Assembly (NCBI RefSeq): GCF_002551005.1
Contig: NZ_NVOY01000010.1
Span: 1-60,898, forward strand
DNA from: Bacillus pseudomycoides
GTDB taxonomy: Bacteria; Bacillota; Bacilli; Bacillales; Bacillaceae_G
Length of the DNA: 60,898 nt
Reading direction: 5' to 3'
Both the position numbers and the translations under genes were made by a program. Shown piece by piece: positions 8,038 to 16,458 of this stretch. A model generated the notes under the pieces. It did no database searches, was not told the origin of the DNA, and was given only the letters and a program-made list of their open reading frames with translations. Every line of letters begins with the position of its first letter. Within the stretch, counting starts at the first letter, position 1.

Positions 8038-9705
8038 TTATTCATGCGCAACACGGTTTGGTAACACCGCCCTATATAGTTTAAAACCACCGTCAACATT
8101 CTTTACTTCATACCCATTTTCCATTAAAATACGTGCTGCTACATACCCTCTCATGCCTAGTTGACACGTAATATAAATTTCTTTACCTGTTGGCAGTTCA
8201 TGTAATCGATCACGCACTTCATCCAATGGAATATTTACAGATCCTTTTATCATTCCTTGTTTTAATTCATTCGGTTCACGGACATCAATTAAATACCCGC
8301 CTTTTTCAACGATCTCATCAATTTCATGCCATTGCACTGTCTCAACAAGTCCTTCAATAATATTACTTGCAGCATACCCCACCATGTTTACAGGATCTTT
8401 AGCAGAAGAATACGGCGGAGCGTATGATAATTCTAAATCAGATAAATCCATTACCTTTAATTTTCCTTTCATTGCTGTTGCAATCACATCGATACGTTTG
8501 TCTACACCATCACGTCCTACAGCTTGCGCTCCGTAAATGTCTCCTGTTTCTTTATGAAAGATAAGCTTTAATAAAACTGGATACGCGTTCGGATAATACC
8601 CTGCATGAGAATTTGCTTGTACGTGAACTACCTCATACGGCAAATCTAAACGTTGTAATACTTTTTCATTCACGCCTGTTGAAGCAACTGTTAATTCAAA
8701 TACTTTTGCGATAGATGTCCCCATTGTTCCTTTATATATCGAATCTGCGTGACCATGAATAATATCCGCTAATAGACGCCCTTGACGATTTGCCGGCCAT
8801 GCAAGTGGAATCATCGTTTCTGTTTCTGTAACAAAATCTTTTACTTCAATCGCATCTCCAATCGCATAAATAGATGGATCAGAAGTTTGCAGCGTTTCAT
8901 TTACTTTAATCGTATTTCGAACGCCTAGTTCCAGTCCTGCCTCTTTTGCCAAGCTGCTTTCAGGCTGCACACCGATAGAAAGAATGATCATATCTGTATG
9001 AATCTTTGCACCGCTTTTCAGACGAATAACTGCTCCGTCTTCTTCAAAAGCCTCTACCCCATCTTCTAAAATGAGCTGAACGCCATGTTTTGTCATATGC
9101 TCATGCACATATGCTGCCATTTCATAATCAATCGGCGGCATAACTTGGTTGTTCATTTCCACAAGAGTTACATCAAGGCCTCGTTCTCTCAAATTTTCCG
9201 CCATTTCAACACCGATAAAACCTCCGCCAATTACAGTCGCATGACGCGGTTTCTTTTCATCTATATATCCTTTTATACGATCTGTATCTGGCACATTACG
9301 TAATGTAAATAACGCTTTCGCTGTTTCAATTCCTGGAATTGGTGGAACAATCGGCTTAGAACCTGGCGAAAGAATTAAAACATCATAAGATTCTTCGTAA
9401 GTTTCATTTGTAACTACATTTTTCACCGCAATTGTTTTTTCTTCTTTATTAATTTTTATTACTTCACTTAAAATGCGAATATCTAAGTTAAAGCGCTTAG
9501 ACATTTTCTCTACTGTTTGCACTAAGAGCTTTTGTCTTTCTTGAATCACTCCGCCAATATAATATGGCAGTCCACAGTTTGCAAATGAAATATACTCTCC
9601 GCGCTCAAATATAATAATCTCATCATCTTCACTTAAACGACGCAAGCGTGCTGCAACTGATGCTCCGCCAGCAACTCCGCCAACTACAACAATTTTTCTA
9701 CTCAT
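8038..9705 (-). CDS. CoA-disulfide reductase-rhodanese fusion (CoADR-RHD)
   Basis: This 555-aa flavoenzyme reduces CoA disulfide or CoA persulfide with NAD(P)H and passes sulfur to a fused rhodanese. The N-terminal FAD site is VVVGGVAGGASVAARLRR (residues 6-23). The active Cys44 lies in SFANCGLPYY and the NAD site in VIGGGFIGVEMAE. The C-terminal rhodanese (about 455-550) has LIDVREPNE and active Cys514 in CQLGMRG. A CstR-like operator sits right upstream of the start. Fusions of this type work in persulfide detoxification in Firmicutes. Confidence 0.92.
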   Translation of the reverse strand: MSRKIVVVGGVAGGASVAARLRRLSEDDEIIIFERGEYISFANCGLPYYIGGVIQERQKLLVQTVEKMSKRFNLDIRILSEVIKINKEEKTIAVKNVVTNETYEESYDVLILSPGSKPIVPPIPGIETAKALFTLRNVPDTDRIKGYIDEKKPRHATVIGGGFIGVEMAENLRERGLDVTLVEMNNQVMPPIDYEMAAYVHEHMTKHGVQLILEDGVEAFEEDGAVIRLKSGAKIHTDMIILSIGVQPESSLAKEAGLELGVRNTIKVNETLQTSDPSIYAIGDAIEVKDFVTETETMIPLAWPANRQGRLLADIIHGHADSIYKGTMGTSIAKVFELTVASTGVNEKVLQRLDLPYEVVHVQANSHAGYYPNAYPVLLKLIFHKETGDIYGAQAVGRDGVDKRIDVIATAMKGKLKVMDLSDLELSYAPPYSSAKDPVNMVGYAASNIIEGLVETVQWHEIDEIVEKGGYLIDVREPNELKQGMIKGSVNIPLDEVRDRLHELPTGKEIYITCQLGMRGYVAARILMENGYEVKNVDGGFKLYRAVLPNRVAHE

Positions 9706-9724
9706 TCTTTTCCCCTCCTTACTT

Positions 9725-9740
9725 ATACCCGTATAGGTAT
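9725..9740. promoter_or_regulatory. CstR-like operator, CoADR-RHD promoter
   Basis: ATACC-CGTATA-GGTAT lies 20 bp before the CoADR-RHD start. It shares its frame with the sites at 7624 and 7987. Confidence 0.72.
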
Positions 9741-9841
9741 ATAATAATCATAAAAAAACGATAACGCAACATTTCAAACTCCACCTCTTTATTTGTTCAT
9801 AAAATCGAAACGAATAAATAATCTTAATTTTTGTAACATTC

Positions 9842-9863
9842 TGTTCATATCCCGTTCATATTC
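9842..9863 (+). promoter_or_regulatory. HssR-type direct repeat, MMPL promoter
   Basis: GTTCATATC-CC-GTTCATATT is a direct repeat with an 11-bp period and a single mismatch to the HssR box known from Staphylococcus (GTTCATATT-N2-GTTCATATT). A -10-like TAAAAT begins 7 bases after the second repeat, the same spacing as at hrtB. Confidence 0.75.
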
Positions 9864-9907
9864 TTATTTTAAAATCTTTCTGAACATAAGAAGAGGAGGT
9901 TATATAT

Positions 9908-12109
9908 GTGATTCCTAAACTTGCTCGCTTCATAAGTAGTCCAAAGGGTGCCAAAATCGTTTTAATTACTTGGATTCTTGCTATTTTCGTTTTAAGTCTT
10001 ATCGCACCAGGAGCCAAAAAGTACGCAACAAGCAGTGGTGAAGGAAGCATCCATGAAGATACGCCGTCTGCTGTAGCCCAACAGATACTAGACGAACAAT
10101 TTCCATCTAAAGATGGCACAGTCGCCTTACTTGTTTTTCATGGAAAATCCGCAATCACTGAGGCTGAGCGTGCACAAATCTCAGAAATTAGCAAATGGCT
10201 TTCCTCAAATGATAAACCGAAACATGTCGCAAGTGCCTTACCATTTCACCAACTTCCAAAAGCCACACAAGATAAAATGTTCTCCAAAGATAACACAACT
10301 ATTCTGTTAAATGTTGCTCTAACAAAAGATTTAGAATCAGATCAAATTTATGACACATTACAGCAAATTCGCAACCATGTAAAACAAATGGGTATCGGAG
10401 ACTTAAAGCTTGAGATTACAGGTCCAGCTGGAATTGCAGCGGATACGATTACGCTGTTCAAAAATGCTGACTTCGTATTAATGTTTGCAACAATCGGATT
10501 AATTTTCATTATATTAATCATTATTTATCGTTCCCCATTGCTGGCTGTCATTCCCTTAATTATTGCCGGTATCGTATATGCAGTAGTCGATCGCATTTTA
10601 GGATTGGCAGGTCAAAACGGATGGTTCGTTGTTGAGAAACAAGCTCTTTCCATTATGATGATTCTACTCTTTGCTGTTTTGACGGATTATTGTTTATTCA
10701 TCTTAGCTCGTTATAAAGAAGAATTAAAAAAGACGAATTCGAAATATGATGCGATGCAAGCCGCGTTAACGCAAGTAATGGAACCAATTTTATTTAGCGG
10801 CGGAACCGTGCTGGTCGCGATGCTGACATTGTTCTTTGCTGTTTTTAATGCATATCATAACTTTGCCCCAGTATTTTCAGTTGCCATGGTGTTCATTCTG
10901 CTTGGAGGCATCACACTTATTCCCGCTTTATTTGCACTCGTAGGCCGAAAAGCATTTTGGCCTTTCATTCCAAAAGTAGCCGAAAAAGAAGAGAAGCTGG
11001 GCGGCTTCTGGACAAATGTAGGCACTTTTGTAAAGAAAAAGCCTTCCATCACAGCAAGTATACTGCTCATTATGCTCATTCTTGCTTCGCTGAACGTTGG
11101 ATCTATGAAATATTCATTTAATTTAATGAAGTCATTTCCAAATGACATTTCATCGCGGCAAGGGTTTGAGATTTTAGAAGAAAACTTTCCGCCAGGACAA
11201 TTAGCACCTGTAACTGTCATTTTGAAATCAGACAAAGAAATTGTCTTAGACCAATCCTTTCTTGATAAATTAGCTTCATTATCAAATGCAATGAAAAAAC
11301 AAGATGGAATAAACACCGTCACACCGGAAATCACTTCCGCATTAACGAATGCTAGCTTGCCAAAAAATTTCTTATCGGAAGAAAAACATGCCATCAAACT
11401 ACAATTGACTTTACAAGACAATCCTTACGACCAAGCAGCTTTAAACACAATCAAAACACTCCGAGAAAACAGTAACAGTTTATTAACGAAAAACGGCTTT
11501 GACTCTCAGCAATATTCCTTGCATTATAGCGGGCAAACCCCGCAGCAATTAGATGTGCAATCTTTAAACGAAAAAGATACGATTGTGACATTCTCGCTCA
11601 TTTCCATTTTTATTCTCATTATGCTGGCATACCAATCACGCTCGATCATTATCGCGCTAACAATGATGATCACAATGTTACTTTCTTATTCAGCAACGCT
11701 AGGGCTAGGTTGGATGATCTTTCATTATATTTTAGGTTACGACTCAATTAGTTATCGTCTACCTGTCTACACCTTTGTGTTTCTCATTGCATTAGGAGTC
11801 GACTATAATATTATGCTCGTATCCCGAATCAAAGAAGAAGCGCAAAAATATGAATGGAAAGAAGCTGTAGCACGCGGGGTTGCTTTAACTGGGGGCGTCA
11901 TTTCATCAGCTGGTATTATACTCGCAGCTACATTCGGCGTGCTCATTACCCAACCACTTCAAGAGCTCTTTCTATTCGGTTTAACAATGACAATGGGGAT
12001 TTTAATTGATACATTTCTTGTTCGTGGTATGCTGCTCCCTTCGATTTTGATATTTTTCAAACCAAGCCGTTCCAAGCGTATTTCTTCACTTCCAACAGAT
12101 TTAAAATAA
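9908..12109 (+). CDS. MMPL/RND-family membrane transporter
   Basis: This large membrane protein (733 aa) has the duplicated RND layout: one membrane segment, an extracytoplasmic domain and a five-helix block, then the same again. Motifs typical of MMPL proteins are LLFAVLTDYCLFILARYKEE in the first half and LIALGVDYNIMLVSRIKEE in the second. The start is GTG 9908 with GGAGG 8 bases upstream; the nearby ATG is out of frame. It is preceded by an HssR-type direct repeat, which suggests expression in heme stress with hrtBA. Substrates of Firmicute MMPL proteins are mostly lipids or toxic compounds; none can be fixed here. Confidence 0.9.
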   Translation: MIPKLARFISSPKGAKIVLITWILAIFVLSLIAPGAKKYATSSGEGSIHEDTPSAVAQQILDEQFPSKDGTVALLVFHGKSAITEAERAQISEISKWLSSNDKPKHVASALPFHQLPKATQDKMFSKDNTTILLNVALTKDLESDQIYDTLQQIRNHVKQMGIGDLKLEITGPAGIAADTITLFKNADFVLMFATIGLIFIILIIIYRSPLLAVIPLIIAGIVYAVVDRILGLAGQNGWFVVEKQALSIMMILLFAVLTDYCLFILARYKEELKKTNSKYDAMQAALTQVMEPILFSGGTVLVAMLTLFFAVFNAYHNFAPVFSVAMVFILLGGITLIPALFALVGRKAFWPFIPKVAEKEEKLGGFWTNVGTFVKKKPSITASILLIMLILASLNVGSMKYSFNLMKSFPNDISSRQGFEILEENFPPGQLAPVTVILKSDKEIVLDQSFLDKLASLSNAMKKQDGINTVTPEITSALTNASLPKNFLSEEKHAIKLQLTLQDNPYDQAALNTIKTLRENSNSLLTKNGFDSQQYSLHYSGQTPQQLDVQSLNEKDTIVTFSLISIFILIMLAYQSRSIIIALTMMITMLLSYSATLGLGWMIFHYILGYDSISYRLPVYTFVFLIALGVDYNIMLVSRIKEEAQKYEWKEAVARGVALTGGVISSAGIILAATFGVLITQPLQELFLFGLTMTMGILIDTFLVRGMLLPSILIFFKPSRSKRISSLPTDLK

Positions 12110-12113
12110 CCGT

Positions 12114-12157
12114 AAAAAGGAAAAGTGTGCGATATGGAACACTTTTCCTTTTCTTTG
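12114..12157 (+). terminator. Terminator of the MMPL gene
   Basis: AAAAGGAAAAGTGT pairs with ACACTTTTCCTTTT around a short loop and is followed by CTTT just after the MMPL stop. Confidence 0.8.
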
Positions 12158-12171
12158 CAATTGTAATAACG

Positions 12172-12193
12172 TGTTCATCTTCTGTTCATAAAT
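12172..12193 (+). promoter_or_regulatory. Distal half-conserved HssR-type direct repeat upstream of hrtB
   Basis: TGTTCATCTTC-TGTTCATAAAT repeats GTTCAT with an 11-bp period, about 57 bp upstream of the perfect HssR box. It could be an auxiliary site. Confidence 0.45.
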
Positions 12194-12230
12194 ATTGCTT
12201 AATCTGCAAACTCGTCTTTTGTAACTTTCT

Positions 12231-12250
12231 GTTCATATTCCGTTCATATT
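12231..12250 (+). promoter_or_regulatory. HssR box of hrtBA (perfect match)
   Basis: GTTCATATT-CC-GTTCATATT matches the HssR direct repeat described upstream of hrtAB in Staphylococcus aureus exactly. A -10 TATGAT (12258-12263) starts 7 bases after the second repeat, so the bound regulator would overlap the -35 region. Confidence 0.9.
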
Positions 12251-12298
12251 TCCTCTTTATGATAAGAGCATAGAACGAAACAAGGAGGAACGAATCTT

Positions 12299-13363
12299 AT
12301 GTTTTTAGCACTTAAAGAATTAAAACAATCGAAATTACGTTACGGATTAATCGGTACAATCATGATGTTATTATCATTTCTTGTACTTATCATATCAGGT
12401 CTAGCAAATGGATTATCTCATGCTAATGCCTCTTCTTTTATCGAAATGAAAGCAGAAAAATTTATTTTATCAGATGATGCAGATGGTAAATTGTTACGCT
12501 CTCAAATTAAGAAAGAAGATGTCGATAAAGTATTGGCACAAGTTGATGCAAAAGATGCAGTTCCAATGCATATTAAAGTATCAACATTTGAAAAAGAAGG
12601 AAGTTCCAATAAAGTTGATGTTGCTGTTTTCTCAAGTAAACAAGATTCATTCATTGCTCCAAAAGTGATTGAAGGAAAAAACGGTACGTTAGAAAACAAT
12701 GAAATCGTTGCTGATGAATCTATTAAGGAAAAAGGAATCAAGCTTGGAGATGAGCTAGTAGATCCTATTTCTAAAAAGGCGTTCAAAGTTGTCGGATTTA
12801 CACAAAATCAAATGTTTAGTCATTCACCTGTTGTTCACATGAATGAAAATGGATGGGACGCTATTGCACTGCCACATCAAAAAGATTACAGTGTAATCGC
12901 CCTAAATACTGATAAAAAAATCGATAATGCAAAAGTTGTTGATAAAAAAGAAGTATTACAAAGTATTCCAGGTTATAAAGAAGAACAAGGAACATTAACG
13001 ATGATCATTGCGTTCTTACTTGTCATTTCAGCATTGTTAATTGGCGTTTTCTTCTATGTCATTACATTACAAAAAACACATCAATTAGGTGTATTAAAAG
13101 CAATCGGAACGAAAAACTCATATTTAGCAAATACGTTAGTTGTACAATCTATAGTCTTAACTGGCGTTGCTCTTATTATCGGCATTGGCTTAATCTTTGC
13201 TGTAGAAGCTGTTCTACCAGCTAGTATGCCGTTCTTATTAACAACAACAACAATCTTGCAATATACAGGTGCCTTTATCTTAATTAGTATACTGGGTACA
13301 TTAATTTCTCTATATCAAGTATTAAAAGTAGATGCATTAGAAGCAATCGGAGGTGGCATGTAA
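12299..13363 (+). CDS. hrtB: Heme exporter permease HrtB (FtsX type)
   Basis: This is the membrane subunit of the HrtBA heme-efflux pump, which removes toxic heme from the membrane. One N-terminal membrane segment (about residues 15-37) is followed by a large extracytoplasmic domain (about 40-225) and three segments ending in VDALEAIGGGM. The core containing KTHQLGVLKAIGTK and the end closely resemble staphylococcal HrtB. ATG 12299 has AAGGAGGAA upstream. The stop overlaps the hrtA start (TAATG). A perfect HssR box lies in the promoter. The order is permease first, opposite to S. aureus. Confidence 0.9.
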   Translation: MFLALKELKQSKLRYGLIGTIMMLLSFLVLIISGLANGLSHANASSFIEMKAEKFILSDDADGKLLRSQIKKEDVDKVLAQVDAKDAVPMHIKVSTFEKEGSSNKVDVAVFSSKQDSFIAPKVIEGKNGTLENNEIVADESIKEKGIKLGDELVDPISKKAFKVVGFTQNQMFSHSPVVHMNENGWDAIALPHQKDYSVIALNTDKKIDNAKVVDKKEVLQSIPGYKEEQGTLTMIIAFLLVISALLIGVFFYVITLQKTHQLGVLKAIGTKNSYLANTLVVQSIVLTGVALIIGIGLIFAVEAVLPASMPFLLTTTTILQYTGAFILISILGTLISLYQVLKVDALEAIGGGM

Positions 13364-14076
13364 TGGTAACGGAAGTAAAATGGGACAACCCAGCGTCATT
13401 ATTAAAGCTTGATCAAGTAAGCAAAGTATACGGCGAAGGAGAAACAGAAGTAACTGCCCTGCACCCAATTACATTAGATGTAAAAGAGGGCGAATTTATC
13501 GGTATCGTTGGTCCATCTGGTTCAGGGAAAAGTACACTGCTTTCCATTGCAGGTGCCCTTCTCTCTCCTTCAAAAGGAAACATTTATATTTCTGATCAAA
13601 ACATAACAAGCTTATCAGAAAAGGAAATGACTGATATTCGCTTACGAAAAATCGGATTTATATTCCAATTCGCAAACCTCGTACCTTTCTTAACGGTAAA
13701 AGAACAACTTCTGTATATCGCTAAGTTAAAGGGAGAAGATAAAAAAGAAGCGAGTAAATTTGCGGAACAATTACTGAAAACATTTGGATTAGGTCATCGT
13801 ATGAATCATCATCCAAATCAACTTTCAGGCGGTGAAAAACAACGTGTAGCAATTGCTCGTGCATTTATGAATGATCCAGACTTAATTTTAGCGGACGAAC
13901 CGACTGCTAGTCTTGATTCAAAACGTGCAAGAGAAGTCGTTGAATTAATGAAACAAGAAGTGAAGAAAAATAAAAAAGCAGCAATTATGATTACACACGA
14001 TGAAAAAATGCTTGATGTATGCGATCGTATTTTAACACTTCGCGACGGAAAATTATTACGAACAAACGAAGTGTAA
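13363..14076 (+). CDS. hrtA: Heme exporter ATPase HrtA
   Basis: This 237-aa ATPase energises HrtB. It has Walker [10 protein letters not shown] (about residues 47-55), Q-loop [12 protein letters not shown], signature [19 protein letters not shown], Walker [13 protein letters not shown] and ITHD. A run like [21 protein letters not shown] is also typical of staphylococcal HrtA. It is translationally coupled to hrtB by a one-base overlap and ends before a strong terminator. It extends a little at the N-terminus relative to minimal LolD-type ATPases. Confidence 0.9.
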   Translation: MVTEVKWDNPASLLKLDQVSKVYGEGETEVTALHPITLDVKEGEFIGIVGPSGSGKSTLLSIAGALLSPSKGNIYISDQNITSLSEKEMTDIRLRKIGFIFQFANLVPFLTVKEQLLYIAKLKGEDKKEASKFAEQLLKTFGLGHRMNHHPNQLSGGEKQRVAIARAFMNDPDLILADEPTASLDSKRAREVVELMKQEVKKNKKAAIMITHDEKMLDVCDRILTLRDGKLLRTNEV

Positions 14077-14087
14077 ATCACAGTAAT

Positions 14088-14137
14088 CTAAAAAACTTTC
14101 TTATCCCTATTTCCATAGGGAATAAGAAAGTTTTTTC
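14088..14137 (+). terminator. Terminator of hrtBA
   Basis: A long stem, AACTTTCTTATCCCTA pairing with TAGGGAATAAGAAAGTT, is followed by TTTTTT. Confidence 0.9.
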
Positions 14138-14223
14138 TTTATTCACAAGTACCTCTTCATTTTTTGTTTACAACATAATACAATTTAAATATAATAATTA
14201 CGCCAATTTCATATGTAATATTG

Positions 14224-14245
14224 CGTTCATATTCTATTCATAATT
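14224..14245 (+). promoter_or_regulatory. HssR-type direct repeat, HsmA operon promoter
   Basis: GTTCATATT-CT-ATTCATAAT has the 11-bp period of the HssR box with two mismatches in the second half. A third weak unit follows (CTCATGTAAC), and a -10-like TATAAA is at 14264-14269. Confidence 0.6.
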
Positions 14246-14299
14246 CTCATGTAACATTCTTTATATAAAGAACATGACTGTTAGAAAGGAATGATGAAC

Positions 14300-14671
14300 G
14301 TGTTAGCATCTGCGATTACATGTATTACAGCTGCACTCATTTTTTATACAATTGGCGTATGGAGTGAAAAATTCCAAAAAACATTAAAACCTTGGCATGT
14401 CATTATTTTCTGGCTCGGACTCGTATGTGATACACTCGGAACGACATTAATGGAAAAGATGGCAGAAGCAGGATCTCTATTCAGTTTCCACGGAATCACA
14501 GGCTTAGCAGCAATTTTACTAATGTTATTCCATGCTGTTTGGGCAACAATTGTATTAATCAAAAAAGATACAAAAATGATGACAACATTCCACAAGCTAA
14601 GTATTATCGTCTGGTTCATTTGGCTAATCCCATATATTTCTGGCCTTATATATGGAATGACAAACCACTAA
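14300..14671 (+). CDS. HsmA-family membrane protein (TIGR03987 type)
   Basis: This is a four-helix membrane protein of about 123 aa. Conserved patches are ALIFYTIGVWSEKFQKTLKPW, a helix with LVCDTLGTTLMEKM, FHGITGLAAILLMLFHAVWA and FHKLSIIVWFIWLIPYISG, with several His residues within or next to helices. I recognise it as the HsmA family; in Clostridioides difficile HsmA is a heme-responsive membrane protein. GTG 14300 is chosen because AAAGGA is 9 bases upstream; ATG 14291 and 14294 are too close to it. It is the first gene of a three-gene membrane operon behind an HssR-type repeat. Confidence 0.75.
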   Translation: MLASAITCITAALIFYTIGVWSEKFQKTLKPWHVIIFWLGLVCDTLGTTLMEKMAEAGSLFSFHGITGLAAILLMLFHAVWATIVLIKKDTKMMTTFHKLSIIVWFIWLIPYISGLIYGMTNH

Positions 14672-14728
14672 TAATCGAAGCCTACTATCCAAAAATAAAC
14701 ATTGCTAATGCTACCTAGGAGGTATATG

Positions 14729-15127
14729 ATGAAAAAGTTATATAATGCAGCATTCACTTATTTAATTATCGGTCTATTATCAGGTGTATTCGCGAGAGAA
14801 TATTCAAAAGCGCAAGGAATTCAAGGTACTACATCGCTATACAAGTTGCACACACATGTGCTAGTTCTTGGATTTTTATTCTTCTTAATAGCCTTAGCTC
14901 TATCGAAATTATTTGCAGTCCATGAGGCAAAAAGTTTTAACATGTGGTTCATTGTCTATAATTTAGGATTAGTTTTAACAGTTGGTTCAATGGCGACCCG
15001 CGGACTTCTTCAACTCAATGGAGCTGATTTTAAAGGATTAAGTCATATTGCTGGAATGTCTCATACGATCATTGGTATCGCTCTCGTTTGGTTTATGATT
15101 CTATTAAAAAAATCGTTCAAAGGATAA
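14729..15127 (+). CDS. DUF2871 membrane protein
   Basis: This 132-aa four-helix membrane protein is recognised as DUF2871. Conserved features are FAREYSKAQGI at the end of the first helix, KLHTHVLVLGFLFFL, NLGLVLTVGSMATRGLLQL and a final SHTIIGIALVWF. Three His residues in helices (HTH and SH) resemble heme or metal ligands in related membrane proteins; this is inference. ATG 14729 has AGGAGG 6 bases upstream. It lies 57 bp after the HsmA-like gene and 13 bp before the CcdC-like gene, so the three are probably co-transcribed. Confidence 0.77.
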   Translation: MKKLYNAAFTYLIIGLLSGVFAREYSKAQGIQGTTSLYKLHTHVLVLGFLFFLIALALSKLFAVHEAKSFNMWFIVYNLGLVLTVGSMATRGLLQLNGADFKGLSHIAGMSHTIIGIALVWFMILLKKSFKG

Positions 15128-15140
15128 AAGGAGGTCAAAC

Positions 15141-15623
15141 ATGAACTTAGCTGTTCTATCGAGTATTGTTGCTCTTTGTATGGCTGTTGGAATGATGTTC
15201 CTTCGCTTAAAATCAGCAAAGAAACCTGTCACACTTAAAAAAATTATCCTCCCACCTATTTTTATGAGTACGGGAGCATGTATGTACTTCTTACCAGAGT
15301 TTCGCTTAACATCAACTGAAATTCTCGAAGCTGTTATCGTTGGTTTATTTTTCTCTATTTTTCTTATTAAAACATCAAAATTTGAAATACGCGGAAAAGA
15401 CATCTATTTAATACCTTCTAAAGCATTCATCTTTATTTTAGTCGGGTTACTAGCTGTCCGCCTCGGTATGAAAGAATATTTAAGTCAATCAATTGATTTA
15501 GGACAATTAAGCGGTATGTTCTTCTTACTTGCTTTTGCGATGATCATCTCTTGGCGAATTGGCATGTACCGTTCATTTATGAGATTACAAAAAGAAATGA
15601 ACTTTGCAACTAAGAGTGTTTAA
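15141..15623 (+). CDS. CcdC-family membrane protein (DUF1453)
   Basis: This 160-aa protein has about five membrane helices and a distinctive opening block, LRLKSAKKPVTLKKIILPP, typical of CcdC/DUF1453 proteins. These were named for a link to cytochrome c maturation loci, but their activity is not established. AAGGAGG precedes the ATG. It is the last gene of the HsmA-DUF2871-CcdC operon and is followed by a terminator. Its place behind an HssR-type box suggests a role in heme stress or heme handling at the membrane. Confidence 0.8.
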   Translation: MNLAVLSSIVALCMAVGMMFLRLKSAKKPVTLKKIILPPIFMSTGACMYFLPEFRLTSTEILEAVIVGLFFSIFLIKTSKFEIRGKDIYLIPSKAFIFILVGLLAVRLGMKEYLSQSIDLGQLSGMFFLLAFAMIISWRIGMYRSFMRLQKEMNFATKSV

Positions 15624-15629
15624 TCATAT

Positions 15630-15664
15630 TAAAAAGCCCGATATTTTGTATCGGGCTTTTTTTA
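15630..15664 (+). terminator. Terminator of the HsmA-DUF2871-CcdC operon
   Basis: AAAGCCCGATA...TATCGGGCTTT hairpin followed by a T-run. It may also serve the converging minus-strand permease gene. Confidence 0.85.
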
Positions 15665-15681
15665 TATCTCTCCACTCAATC

Positions 15682-16458
15682 TCAAAAATTAAAAGTCTGT
15701 TTTTCCTCCACTATCTCCTGCTCTACTTCCTGTACTTTTGAAGCATTCAAACTTGATTTTTCAAATGCGTTTTGCAATCCTACTAACATCAAATTAGCAG
15801 CAACGACTGTTAAAGAGAAAAAAACAATTGGAACGAGCGCAATCCAAGGATGAATAGAGAGCATGTGAAACTTTGATCCGCCTAATACAGAGGCAGCTTC
15901 CACAAACTCTGTTGTAAATAGTTTTTTCACTTCATTTGCTACATAAAAAGACGCTGTCGGAAGCGCAAGAATGGTAAGAATAAACATTTCAAAAAGAGCA
16001 CGTTGATAAAATGGCTGCTGAAATCCATCTATCGGCATCGACATCACATTTACTAGTAAGAAGTACGCAATAATCGTCAGCGGCATAATCGTAAAACTAT
16101 CAAAAAAAGATTCAATCTTACTGCTCCAGCTTTTCAAAAACGTACCAATTCCGACCCCAAACACAATTGCAAATCCGACCTGCAACATCGCAATACAAGC
16201 CGATAAACCAATGGTGAACTTTGCACCTTGTATAATGACATGAAGTAAATCATACCCATGTATATCAGTACCTAGCAATAAATGAGTAGATGGGGGAAAT
16301 GGCGGCGCTCCAATCAAGTTCCCGTTCTCATAAAGAGCCGTCACTTGCCTAATTTGTCCATCATTGAAAATCGTATTCGCAATACTAGCAAGTAACAGTA
16401 TGACTAAAAACAAAAAACTAAACAGAAACTGCTTTTCCCGTACAAGATGTTTGATCAC
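15682..16458 (-). pseudogene. OppC-like permease with an internal in-frame deletion
   Basis: This gene is a paralog of the OppC-like permease at 212-1210, but is 258 aa instead of 332. The two align over the N-terminal 190 residues up to AASVLGGSKFHMLS. The sequence then jumps directly to IHPWIALVPI, which in the paralog lies about 66 residues later. The missing part holds the second half of the EAA loop (KHVFPYLYP) and at least one to two membrane helices, so normal function is unlikely. The reading frame is intact. GTG start, directly after the stop of the OppB-like gene. It could be a working short variant, but loss of the coupling loop argues against that. Confidence 0.62.

Noticed and set aside
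10855-11421. Minus-strand open frame opposite the MMPL gene
   Set aside because: Antisense shadow; no ribosome binding site and low-complexity Ser/Phe composition.
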